From positions 682,001 to 746,000 of the forward strand of contig NZ_RHOQ01000001.1 of NCBI RefSeq assembly GCF_003946605.1: a stretch of DNA of 64,000 nucleotides, in the 5' to 3' direction. The position numbers and the translations under genes were made by a program. Below are positions 55,002-61,872 of this stretch, one piece after another (positions within the stretch are counted from its first letter, which is position 1; every line of letters starts with the position of its first letter). Below the pieces are notes generated by a model, which did not search any database, was not told the origin of the DNA, and was given only the letters and a program-made list of their open reading frames with translations. The DNA comes from Companilactobacillus baiquanensis (GTDB lineage: Bacteria; Bacillota; Bacilli; Lactobacillales; Lactobacillaceae).

Positions 55002-56141
55002 TTATTTGGACATATTTAATTTTTTGTTTTGTTGTTTATTCATCATAACTTTACGCACAATTAATGAAACTACGATCAAGATAATGAAGGCAATTAAGCC
55101 CATGAACATCATCATCTTGCTTCCACCTAAACTTCCACCAACGAAAGAATAAACAATAGTAGCTGGCAATTGACCAATTCCGGTAGCAATTAAGAACTTG
55201 CCGACCTTCATGTCAGTGAAGCCTGCACCATAACTAACTTCATCGAAAGAAACAAACGGTAGTAAACGTAAAATCACAATTGTATAATCACCGTACTCAT
55301 CGAAAAATCCATCCATTTTTGCTAGAGCTCTCTTAGTGATTATTTTTTCAGCTAATGGACGACCAATACCTCTGGCAATGTAGAAACATAATAATGCTCC
55401 CAACATAGCACTACCCCATGATAATGCTGCACCAAAGTACCATCCATATAGATATGCATTAGCGAATGTTAAAACAAACGCTGGAAGTGGAGCCAAAACA
55501 GATTGGAAAACCATCAATAATGTTGAAATCAAAGGACCCCACATACCAAAGCCGTCGATATAGTCTCTGACACCTTTAATATCTAATCTAGCTAATAAAG
55601 AACTCATTGTATCAATGAAATCCTTATAAGCCGGAATCCAATAATAAAAACCAATTAAAAGACCTAAGAATACAATTGTTACAACTAAACTAATTTTACT
55701 TTGAGTAGTTAATTTATTGATCTTATCTCCAGACACGATCTTTTCAACTGGATGCATCCTACTATCAACATATAAAGCAATTAACCAAATAATTAAAATA
55801 GCAAATATTATTCCCGAAGTGACCCCAAACGACCACTGTGCATGGAATAATTCCCTTATTGTAGCTCCCAGAACAACAATAAGTGGTTGCCATCTATATG
55901 TCATTAATAATATCAGAAATGTGACGACTGTAATTCCCAGTGTTTCTGGGAATCGAAAGATTGCCCAGTTTTGTTGCAGATGCTTACCATAGTACAAGTA
56001 ACATAGATAAACAATTATCGCCACGATCGGTATAATCCATCCCAACGGAACACGCATTTGAAGCCAAGTTGACTTCCAAGCCATTAAAGAACAAAGAATA
56101 CCTATGACGACTCCGTTATAAAGAATTCGTAACCTCGTCAT
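55002..56141 (-). CDS. TVP38/TMEM64 (VTT) membrane protein, YdjX-like, with N-terminal extension
   Basis: 379 residues. An added N-terminal block of about 155 residues with four membrane segments precedes a VTT domain: FQSVLAPLPAFVLTFANAYLYGW, ARGIGRPLAEKIITKRAL, VILRLLPFVSFDEVSYGAGFT. The C-terminus is basic. Second member of the TVP38 pair; in E. coli the two (ydjX, ydjZ) flank ydjY, here they are adjacent. Confidence 0.88.
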   Translation of the reverse strand: MTRLRILYNGVVIGILCSLMAWKSTWLQMRVPLGWIIPIVAIIVYLCYLYYGKHLQQNWAIFRFPETLGITVVTFLILLMTYRWQPLIVVLGATIRELFHAQWSFGVTSGIIFAILIIWLIALYVDSRMHPVEKIVSGDKINKLTTQSKISLVVTIVFLGLLIGFYYWIPAYKDFIDTMSSLLARLDIKGVRDYIDGFGMWGPLISTLLMVFQSVLAPLPAFVLTFANAYLYGWYFGAALSWGSAMLGALLCFYIARGIGRPLAEKIITKRALAKMDGFFDEYGDYTIVILRLLPFVSFDEVSYGAGFTDMKVGKFLIATGIGQLPATIVYSFVGGSLGGSKMMMFMGLIAFIILIVVSLIVRKVMMNKQQNKKLNMSK

Positions 56142-56166
56142 CTTATTTTCCTCACTTTATTAAATA

Positions 56167-56799
56167 CTATTTAACTTGCATAATAACTTTAACTTGTTTG
56201 CCATCCTTTGGTAGAACACTTGATTTACCAGTGAAATGTTCACCATATTCAGTTCCAAACTTAGAACCTGAAACAGTACCTACGGCACAACTATCAAAGC
56301 AAAGAACACAACCTGTCTTCATCTTATTGTTCATAGCCATGTTTCCACCAAATCTGAACTTAAGATCTTTAACGTCTTTACCGTTAACTTGAACAGCTTT
56401 TTCAGCTCTTATTTTCTTACCATTAATTACAAAATAAACTTTAACTTTTGTACCTTTAACTTTTGTACCTGGTTTTGATTGTTTTGTAACATTGTCACCA
56501 GGTTTTGCATCAAGTTTCTTTAAATCTTTATAAACTTCTTTAGGTTGAACATTAGTCTTCAATAGAGACTTGTTACCATTTGTACCATCAACATTAACAA
56601 TTACGTGACGAGTTCCTTGTGTAAAGTAAGTTCCGTTAACTGTTGTCAACATTGTGATAGTCTTTTTCTTCTTATTAAGTTGGATAGGATTATCCTCTGA
56701 TAATTTTGCTGCTTGTGCAGTTACGTCTGAAACTGCAAACATCCCGATTATTACTAACAAACTAGCAAAAAAACTAATTAAAAGGCTCTTTTTCTTCAT
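56167..56799 (-). CDS. Secreted YdjY-like protein with CxxCxxxC motif
   Basis: 210 residues. Signal peptide (KKKSLLISFFASLLVIIGMF, cut after AQAA). YdjY-type domain: DNPIQLNKKKKTITMLTTVN, GTYFTQGTRHVIVN, LDAKPGDNVTK, and near the C-terminus GCVLCFDSCAVGTVSGSKFG. The three cysteines CxxCxxxC followed by AVG resemble E. coli YdjY's CITC-CPAG-type segment and may bind a metal, a cluster or a thiol. Exported outside the cell. 15 nt after the rhodanese gene. Confidence 0.82.
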   Translation of the reverse strand: MKKKSLLISFFASLLVIIGMFAVSDVTAQAAKLSEDNPIQLNKKKKTITMLTTVNGTYFTQGTRHVIVNVDGTNGNKSLLKTNVQPKEVYKDLKKLDAKPGDNVTKQSKPGTKVKGTKVKVYFVINGKKIRAEKAVQVNGKDVKDLKFRFGGNMAMNNKMKTGCVLCFDSCAVGTVSGSKFGTEYGEHFTGKSSVLPKDGKQVKVIMQVK

Positions 56800-56813
56800 T
56801 ATAGTTAACTCCC

Positions 56814-57854
56814 CTATTTAAGAATTTTAACGTCTTTTGAACGTGGATCTCCTACTTGTACTTGATACTTAGATGGGTTCTTCTTGTGGGCTTTATCCCA
56901 TGCGAACCAGCCACCATCGTATACATGAACATTCTTCCAACCAGCTTGGTATGTAATAAAGAAGGCTGTAGTTGCACGCCAACCAGTACCACAATAGAAA
57001 TCAATATTACTGTCTGACTTAATACCCCATTTTTCCCATGTTGGAGCAATTTCTGAAGCTGATTTAACAGTTCCATCTTTGTGCAATAAGTATGCTACAT
57101 CGGCACTTGTCTTACTTGACTTAGCGTAAACAGCACCCTTTGGTTCACCCTTGTCTTTAATATATGAATAACCACTTGTCTTACCAGTGAATTCTTTCCA
57201 TGAACGAGTGCTTGCTAAAATAACATTAGGATCTTCTTTTTGTTGCTTCTTGAAATCAGCTGGTGTTTTGATTTCATACTTAGCATTTTCTGACTTCTTA
57301 ACACCAAAATCTTTGGCTGCTTTAACTTTCTTGGCAGCACCTTTTTGAACTTTATAGTCGCTCTTTGTCCAGCCTTTGTATCCACCGTCAACGATCTTGA
57401 TATTATCAACACCTGTAGTGAATGCAGCAAAGGCAACACGTGAAGCAGCATTAACATCTGTTGAGTAAACAATCAAAGTTGTTTTACTAGTTACACCATT
57501 CTTTAATAGAAGCTTCTTGATCTTATTTGCTGAAAGCAGATTCCATTGATTAGCCTCTGATTCAACAGAATTAGTATTAATGTGGACAGCACCAGGAATA
57601 TGACCTTTCTTAAATGTCTTGTCATTACCATATGATGCTTCAAAAATCTTATAGTCTTTGACATCTGTCTTTCCATTAATTACTTTATTAGTCCATTTTG
57701 GACTAACGAACACTCTTGGACCGTCTGTTTGTTCAGTGTCGTCATTAGATGCAATAGCATCAGCATTAACTGTACTAGTATTTAATGCAGCAGCTAAACC
57801 TACACCGGCCAATAAAAGTGTTGCAGTTACAAAAAGTTTTTTAAACTTTTTCAT
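56814..57854 (-). CDS. Exported two-domain rhodanese (YnjE-like sulfurtransferase)
   Basis: 346 residues from the ATG at 57854 (GGGGGAA 6 nt upstream), which opens a signal peptide (KKFKKLFVTATLLLAGVGLA, cut near NADA). First rhodanese domain (residues about 55-165: DYKIFEASYGNDKTFKKGHI, IVYSTDVNAASR) lacks the catalytic Cys. The second (residues about 190-335) carries FYCGTGWRATTAF, the YnjE/SseA-type CGTGWR loop with active Cys. YnjE of E. coli is exported and part of the ydj-ynj neighbourhood. First gene of the operon; acts outside the membrane. Confidence 0.9.
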   Translation of the reverse strand: MKKFKKLFVTATLLLAGVGLAAALNTSTVNADAIASNDDTEQTDGPRVFVSPKWTNKVINGKTDVKDYKIFEASYGNDKTFKKGHIPGAVHINTNSVESEANQWNLLSANKIKKLLLKNGVTSKTTLIVYSTDVNAASRVAFAAFTTGVDNIKIVDGGYKGWTKSDYKVQKGAAKKVKAAKDFGVKKSENAKYEIKTPADFKKQQKEDPNVILASTRSWKEFTGKTSGYSYIKDKGEPKGAVYAKSSKTSADVAYLLHKDGTVKSASEIAPTWEKWGIKSDSNIDFYCGTGWRATTAFFITYQAGWKNVHVYDGGWFAWDKAHKKNPSKYQVQVGDPRSKDVKILK

Positions 57855-58296
57855 AAGCCATTCCCCCAATTTTATAAGTACATTACAAAATAAGAAATTC
57901 ACAAAAACTGCATAAATGTCAAAAAAAATTTTAAAGATTTACCCAGATTTAAACCAATAAAAGTGTCTTTGATTCGCGAACAGTTATTGTTAATTTCTTC
58001 ATTTGTAGCGCTTCCATTATATCATTGTCAAAAATATTTTAATATAGTGTAAGCAAAATAATTGACATTTCGTCATTTCTGACCATTATCCCTGAACAAC
58101 CCTTCATTTAATCAAAACGGATTCTTGCAGGTAGAAAAAATATTATTTATCTATATAATTCATATTTCACTATGTGTATATTTTAAATGAACAAATATTA
58201 TTAATGCTATTCACAAATTATCACTCATATTGACAGTTGTTCATTGAATTGATATTTTCACAAAATAATCAATATTATGTTGAAAAGCCCATAAAG
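57855..58296. other. Intergenic region between the operon and ssrA
   Basis: About 440 nt, very AT-rich, no ORF with a ribosome site. On the minus strand a TTGACA occurs at 57920-57915, about 60 nt before the first operon gene, with only a weak -10 after it; it is the best promoter candidate for the 14-gene operon. Nothing else recognisable. Confidence 0.4.
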
Positions 58297-58325
58297 TTGC
58301 TAAAAAAGAACAAATTCGTTATTAT
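58297..58325 (+). promoter_or_regulatory. ssrA promoter
   Basis: TTGCTA (58297-58302), 17 nt, TATTAT (58320-58325), about 15 nt before the mature tmRNA 5' end. Confidence 0.75.
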
Positions 58326-58340
58326 AGTAGAGAACATTTT

Positions 58341-58705
58341 GGGGATGTTCTGGATTCGACATGTGTAGTAGCGTGTAGGCTGCACTTCGGTTTTCGTGTT
58401 CCGTAAAAACACACAGTTTATTATAACTGCAAAAAATAATAATTCTTACGCATTAGCTGCCTAAAAACAGTCTAAGCGTGATCCGTCTGATTTTGCTCAA
58501 GGGTCAGAGCCGGGTCTCAAATTAATTGAGCTACGTTTAGCTTGTCCAGCCTGAACAAGCTAAAAAGAGATTAATCGGGGTTAGCCGCTATGGCTAGCCA
58601 GGTTGTGCGGCGTTCATAGTGGCGAAATTTAAAATAGTACAACTATGAGTGTAGAAGCTTACATAGCATTATGCTTGGACAGGGGTTCGATTCCCCTCAT
58701 CTCCA
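58341..58705 (+). ncRNA. ssrA: tmRNA
   Basis: 365 nt. Rescues stalled ribosomes. 5' end GGGGATGTTCTGGATTCGAC pairs with the 3' CATCTCC to form the acceptor stem; the T arm is GGGGTTCGATTCCCC. The tag frame begins at GCA 58429-58431 and reads AKNNNSYALAA before TAA (58462-58464). Pseudoknot segments follow (TAGCTTGTCCAGCC with GAACAAGCTA). The final CCA is not encoded, as A is followed by TTA. Confidence 0.97.
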
Positions 58706-58717
58706 TTAAGAGACATC

Positions 58718-58765
58718 AGCCAGTTATATTGGAGCTTAAAAGCCTTGATATTACTGGTTTTTCTA
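58718..58765 (+). terminator. Terminator of ssrA
   Basis: CCAGTTATAT and ATATTACTGG pair (one mismatch), with an inner AGCTT/AAGCC stem and T5 after the stem. Confidence 0.7.
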
Positions 58766-58784
58766 TTTTTAAGAATCAATTACA

Positions 58785-58825
58785 ACTTAGTCAAAAGTGG
58801 TTTTACTTAGTCAAAACTTAGTCAA
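58785..58825 (+). repeat. Three direct repeats next to the tmRNA 3' end
   Basis: ACTTAGTCAA occurs at 58785-58794, 58805-58814 and 58816-58825. Placement just after ssrA, a common integrase target, suggests arm-type sites of a former tyrosine-integrase element. No integrase gene is present. Confidence 0.45.
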
Positions 58826-59048
58826 TTCGGTATTCAAATGGTAGTAAGTTACAACAAAATAATTTTCTGGACGGGCACTAGTCATCACATTTTCTGTGAT
58901 AGCTTTTTTATATCCACTATTGTAATGCTTTAAATATTAACCCTACGATATTTTCCGACAATTCAAATGATTAACTATATTGCTTTAGGGCCTGACATAG
59001 CTGCCATGTTTGTTTTAAAATGCTAATTTGAGGTTACAACCTCCCTAT
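58826..59048. other. Non-coding stretch with one terminator-like hairpin
   Basis: No ORF with a ribosome site. ATCACA (58884-58889) and TGTGAT (58895-58900) form a small hairpin followed by T6, a possible terminator remnant. Otherwise AT-rich and unassigned. Confidence 0.4.
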
Positions 59049-59082
59049 CAAAAAAAGGATGCAACCTTTTTGCATCCCTTTT
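59049..59082. terminator. Bidirectional hairpin upstream of toxin unit 1
   Basis: AAGGATGCAA pairs with TTGCATCCCTT around CCTTT, with A-run and T-run. A matching hairpin heads unit 2 at 59715-59750 (GGGATAC / GTATCCC), with compensated sequence changes. Confidence 0.75.
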
Positions 59083-59260
59083 AGGGTCTCGTATTTATTG
59101 AATTTTATAAATTACTTTAAGAATTATCTATATCGCTATTCATTTTCAATTTTTTAATAGATAATTATTAGCGATAGCAAGTTAATGGCGGTGGCTAACT
59201 TCAAGAATATTTGAGGTGATGCCTATGATTAATAATGTGTTACCTCTCGAAAGGATAACC

Positions 59261-59344
59261 ATGAGTATTTATCAGGTTTTAACGTTGATGATCTCTTTTG
59301 CAACGTTAGTTGTTATAATACTCGATTTTAATCAAAAAAAATAA
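59261..59344 (+). CDS. Type I toxin peptide, holin-like (Hol-Tox) family, unit 1
   Basis: 27 residues beginning MSIYQVLTLMIS, one membrane helix, ending FNQKK. This is the pattern of BsrG/TxpA/Hol-Tox toxins: short polar start, hydrophobic helix, basic tail. ATG follows AAAGGATAACC. An in-frame ATG at 59225 (or 59219, after TTGAGGTG) would give a longer form without stop; the shorter start matches the family. Cognate antitoxin RNA predicted on the opposite strand. Overproduction of such peptides depolarises the membrane. Confidence 0.82.
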   Translation: MSIYQVLTLMISFATLVVIILDFNQKK

Positions 59345-59454
59345 CCGTCTAAACTTTTGGAGTAGTTTACGGTTATTAATTAACTTTTAAACAACAGCCA
59401 CCGTCTTAAACGGGCTATCTGGGGGATGTTCATAGCATCCCTCTTTTTTATTAC
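59333..59454 (-). ncRNA. Predicted antisense antitoxin RNA, unit 1
   Basis: A minus-strand extended -10, TGATACAAT (TACAAT at 59466-59461), conserved in both units, would start an RNA near 59454. It would stop at hairpin 59377-59339 (AATAACCG...CGGTTATT) followed by T7, giving about 120 nt complementary to the toxin mRNA 3' part. Predicted only. Confidence 0.6.
59396..59450 (+). terminator. Toxin mRNA 3' end with 5'-UTR-pairing element, unit 1
   Basis: GGGATG-TTCATAG-CATCCC plus T6 (59422-59448) is the plus-strand terminator. The upstream AGCCACCGTC (59396-59405) can pair over 10 bp (one G-U) with GGCGGTGGCT at 59187-59196 in the 5' UTR. Both parts are kept in unit 2. Confidence 0.7.
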
Positions 59455-59559
59455 ACTGATATTGTATCACGTTAACATGAATACATCTATCGAACAAACA
59501 TACTTAGTATGTTCAATCACTAAAACTAATATTAATTAAAATTCTTCACAACTTTTTGT

Positions 59560-59651
59560 GGCTCTAAGTCAAAAAAACACATCATTTCTGATGTGATAAA
59601 TGGGCTAAAAAGTCTCACAAATACGATTTGACTTAGAGCCGATATGACTGG
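59560..59651. mobile_element. Small MITE-like insertion with 14-bp inverted repeats
   Basis: GGCTCTAAGTCAAA (59560-59573) and TTTGACTTAGAGCC (59627-59640) are perfect inverted repeats around 53 nt with an inner CACATCA...TGATGTG stem. CTTTTTGT occurs at 59552-59559 and 59652-59659, an 8-bp direct repeat as expected for target duplication; the corresponding site in unit 2 is unsplit (ACAACTTTTTGTTTAG). The right IR is followed by 11 extra nt. IR form recalls ISL3-type ends. No transposase. Confidence 0.6.
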
Positions 59652-59659
59652 CTTTTTGT

Positions 59660-59771
59660 TTAAATTGATAATTTTAAGTATTGTATAATAACATTTTTTT
59701 GGTAATCAATTAGATCAAAAAAAGGGATACAACCTTTTGTATCCCTTTTATGGCCTCAGATTCATCGGATT
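59660..59771. other. Spacer between toxin units
   Basis: Contains only the hairpin at 59715-59750 (AAAGGGATAC/GTATCCCTTT) that heads unit 2. No coding sequence. Confidence 0.5.
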
Positions 59772-59936
59772 TTATAAATTACCTTAAGAATTATCTATAT
59801 TGCTATTCATTTTCAATTTTTTAATAGATAATTATTAGCGATAGCAAGTTAATGGCGGTGGCTACAACTTTAAAGGCGGTGATGTTTATGGTCTTCTTAC
59901 TGTAAGTTATTCATATCCTATGAAAGGAGTAGCATT

Positions 59937-60026
59937 TTGTCTGTTTCAGACGCTTTGAATCTTATGTTAACGTTCGGTATATTTCTAATTGCCCTGTTAT
60001 CATACATTCATAGTGATAAGAAATGA
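59937..60026 (+). CDS. Type I toxin peptide, holin-like (Hol-Tox) family, unit 2
   Basis: 29 residues from a TTG after AAAGGAGTAGCAT, beginning MSVSDALNLMLT, a single membrane helix, then YIHSDKK. Matches the Hol-Tox pattern (MSVYEALxLMxxFG). About a third identical to the unit 1 peptide, in contrast to the nearly identical flanks. A 7-codon upstream ORF (ATG at 59883, stop TAA) lies where unit 1 has an uninterrupted in-frame extension. Confidence 0.82.
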   Translation: MSVSDALNLMLTFGIFLIALLSYIHSDKK

Positions 60027-60029
60027 GCA

Positions 60030-60150
60030 AAAAAAATAACCGTCTAACTTTGGCGAGTTACGGTTATTTAATAACTTAATTAATCTAATATAGCCACCGT
60101 CTTAAACGGGCTATCTGGGGGATGTTCACAGCATCCCTCTTTTTTATTAC
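60030..60150 (-). ncRNA. Predicted antisense antitoxin RNA, unit 2
   Basis: Same promoter as unit 1 (extended TGATACAAT) and terminator hairpin 60068-60036 plus T-run. About 120 nt, complementary to the 3' half of the toxin 2 mRNA. Predicted only. Confidence 0.6.
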
Positions 60151-60198
60151 ACTGATATTGTATCACGTTACTATGAATACATCTATCGAACAAACATA

Positions 60199-60455
60199 TT
60201 AGTATATTCAATAACTAATACTAACTAAAATTCTTTACAACTTTTTGTTTAGAAATGATTTTCTGCCCTCTTATCTGCATCTATCAATATATTTTGTATT
60301 TCTCTAATATCCTCATACATTTCAATATTAATATTAATCTCCACTAAGTAAAAAAAACAATTTCTCCTATAATATACAAATTATTAATGATTAGAATATA
60401 TTTATAGACATCATCAAAATTTAAGTGTATTGTTTGTCTTAATGTTTTTAATAAG
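60199..60455. other. AT-rich intergenic region before the MFS gene
   Basis: No gene supported. A minus-strand frame (about 60345-60246) could encode some 30 residues ending DADKRAENHF but has no credible start or ribosome site. Plus-strand promoter elements for the MFS gene probably lie near 60360-60450. Confidence 0.35.
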
Positions 60456-60497
60456 AAAACCGATAATCGAGCGATGAACTCGAATTATCGGTTTTTA
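60456..60497 (+). terminator. Terminator-like leader hairpin before the MFS gene
   Basis: AACCGATAATCGAG pairs with CTCGAATTATCGGTT and is followed by T5, 36 nt before the MFS start. It either closes an upstream transcript or attenuates the MFS gene. Confidence 0.7.
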
Positions 60498-60532
60498 TTC
60501 TGAATTTTAATAAATCATGAGGGAGGTAAAAT

Positions 60533-61720
60533 ATGGGGAAAAATAAAAGATCCATTTATATCTTAGTATTCAGTAACTTTTTAATCTGTTTAGGAATTGG
60601 TTTGGTAATACCCGTCACACCGTTTATCAAAAACGAATTCCATTATACGACATCTGACATGGGACTAATGACTTCACTATTTGCTTTTGCACAATTCATT
60701 GCTTCACCAATTGTTGGAAAATTATCAGATAGAGTTGGACGCAAGCCTGTCATTGCAATTGGTTTAGGAGTCTACATGATTTCTGAATTTATCTTTGCCA
60801 TTGCAACTTCACTACCAATTTTTAATTTATCAAGAATCATCGGTGGTATTTCTGCCGCCATGGTAATTCCGACTTCAATGGCGCTTGGTGCTGATTTAAC
60901 TGATTTGAAAAATCGTGCCAAAGTTATCGGATGGTTATCAGCTGCCTTTAGTGGCGGATTGATCTTGGGTCCTGGTCTTGGTGGCATGTTAGCCAATATC
61001 GATTATAAAACACCATTTTGGGTTGCCGGTGTTATGGGATTAATAAGTGCTTTATTTACGCAATTCTTCCTTAAAGAAGACGATAAAACTCGTGAAATAG
61101 AGCAAGAAGAACAAGCTCGAGAAAAACAAAAAGGTATTTCTTCAATCAGAGCCATTTTAACTGCACCTATGGTCATGCTCTTTGCTATGATCCTAGTCGC
61201 ATCATTTGGTCTACAAGGATTTGAAAGTATTTATAGTATCTACGTCAATCAAGTTTTCAATTTTGGATTGGGAACAATCGCCTTAGTATTAACCTTAAAT
61301 GGAATCATTTCTCTTATTTTACAAGTGACCGCCTTCAACTGGATCATCGTTAAAATTGGTGAAATGAATTTGATCAGTTGGTGCTTTTTACTTAGTGCTG
61401 TCTGCGTTTTTTGGATCACACAAGCACATACAAAAATAGAAGTGATCGTCGCTACTTTGATCATCTTCTCTGCCTTTGATTTATTGAGACCCGCTATCAC
61501 TACTTTACTTACTAAATCTAGTGAAAGTAACCAAGGATTAATCAACGGTATGAATATGTCATTGACTAGTATCGGTAATATTATCGGACCTTTGATGTCC
61601 GGTGCTTTAATGGATTGGAATACACATTATCCATATATCGTAGCGGCAATCATATTAGCAATTTCATATTTGTTTACTTTAGTCGTAAAGAGATTTCCAA
61701 TTATTCCAAAAAAAGCTTAA
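60533..61720 (+). CDS. MFS multidrug efflux transporter (DHA1 type)
   Basis: 395 residues, 12 membrane segments. Seen: motif A GKLSDRVGRKP in the first cytoplasmic loop, GGISAAMVIPTSMALGADLT, and antiporter motif C region SAAFSGGLILGPGLGG in the fifth segment. NorA/Bmr-like proton-coupled drug exporters share this layout. ATG follows GGGAGGTAAAAT. Own terminator. Substrate unknown. Confidence 0.92.
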   Translation: MGKNKRSIYILVFSNFLICLGIGLVIPVTPFIKNEFHYTTSDMGLMTSLFAFAQFIASPIVGKLSDRVGRKPVIAIGLGVYMISEFIFAIATSLPIFNLSRIIGGISAAMVIPTSMALGADLTDLKNRAKVIGWLSAAFSGGLILGPGLGGMLANIDYKTPFWVAGVMGLISALFTQFFLKEDDKTREIEQEEQAREKQKGISSIRAILTAPMVMLFAMILVASFGLQGFESIYSIYVNQVFNFGLGTIALVLTLNGIISLILQVTAFNWIIVKIGEMNLISWCFLLSAVCVFWITQAHTKIEVIVATLIIFSAFDLLRPAITTLLTKSSESNQGLINGMNMSLTSIGNIIGPLMSGALMDWNTHYPYIVAAIILAISYLFTLVVKRFPIIPKKA

Positions 61721-61735
61721 AAAATTATTATTAAA

Positions 61736-61781
61736 AGAAATCCCCAAATTATACAGTATGTATAATTCAGGGATTTTTTTT
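61736..61781 (+). terminator. Terminator of the MFS gene
   Basis: AAATCCC-CAA-ATTATACA pairs with GTATAAT-TCA-GGGATTT, followed by T7. Confidence 0.85.
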
Positions 61782-61872
61782 ATGGATTTTATTAAACTAG
61801 ACCGGCCCCTTTAATTTCCATCAAATAATCCTATAATAAGGTACTTGAGGACAAGATAAGGATGATGATTGA

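Larger units (their letters stand above)
59105..59502 (+). repeat. Tandem type I toxin-antitoxin unit 1
   Basis: Unit 1 of two direct copies (other: 59772-60198). The 5' block 59105-59197 matches 59772-59864 at 91 of 93 positions. The 3' block 59396-59502 matches 60092-60198 at about 104 of 107. The middle, coding part is strongly diverged. Contains the toxin gene, the antisense promoter and two terminators. Confidence 0.85.
59772..60198 (+). repeat. Tandem type I toxin-antitoxin unit 2
   Basis: Second copy of the unit at 59105-59502. Same order: leader hairpin, conserved 5' UTR, uORF, toxin, bidirectional hairpin (60036-60068), pairing element 60092-60101, terminator to about 60146, antisense promoter (TACAAT at 60162-60157). 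Confidence 0.85.

Noticed and set aside
58706..59048. Integrase gene beside ssrA
   Set aside because: No ORF of useful length on either strand; only direct repeats remain.
59049..60250. CRISPR-like or plasmid-type repeat array
   Set aside because: Only two long units occur, each with a toxin ORF, antisense promoter and terminators; no short repeats with spacers.
60246..60345. Minus-strand ORF of about 30 residues
   Set aside because: No start codon with a ribosome site, no similarity recognised.
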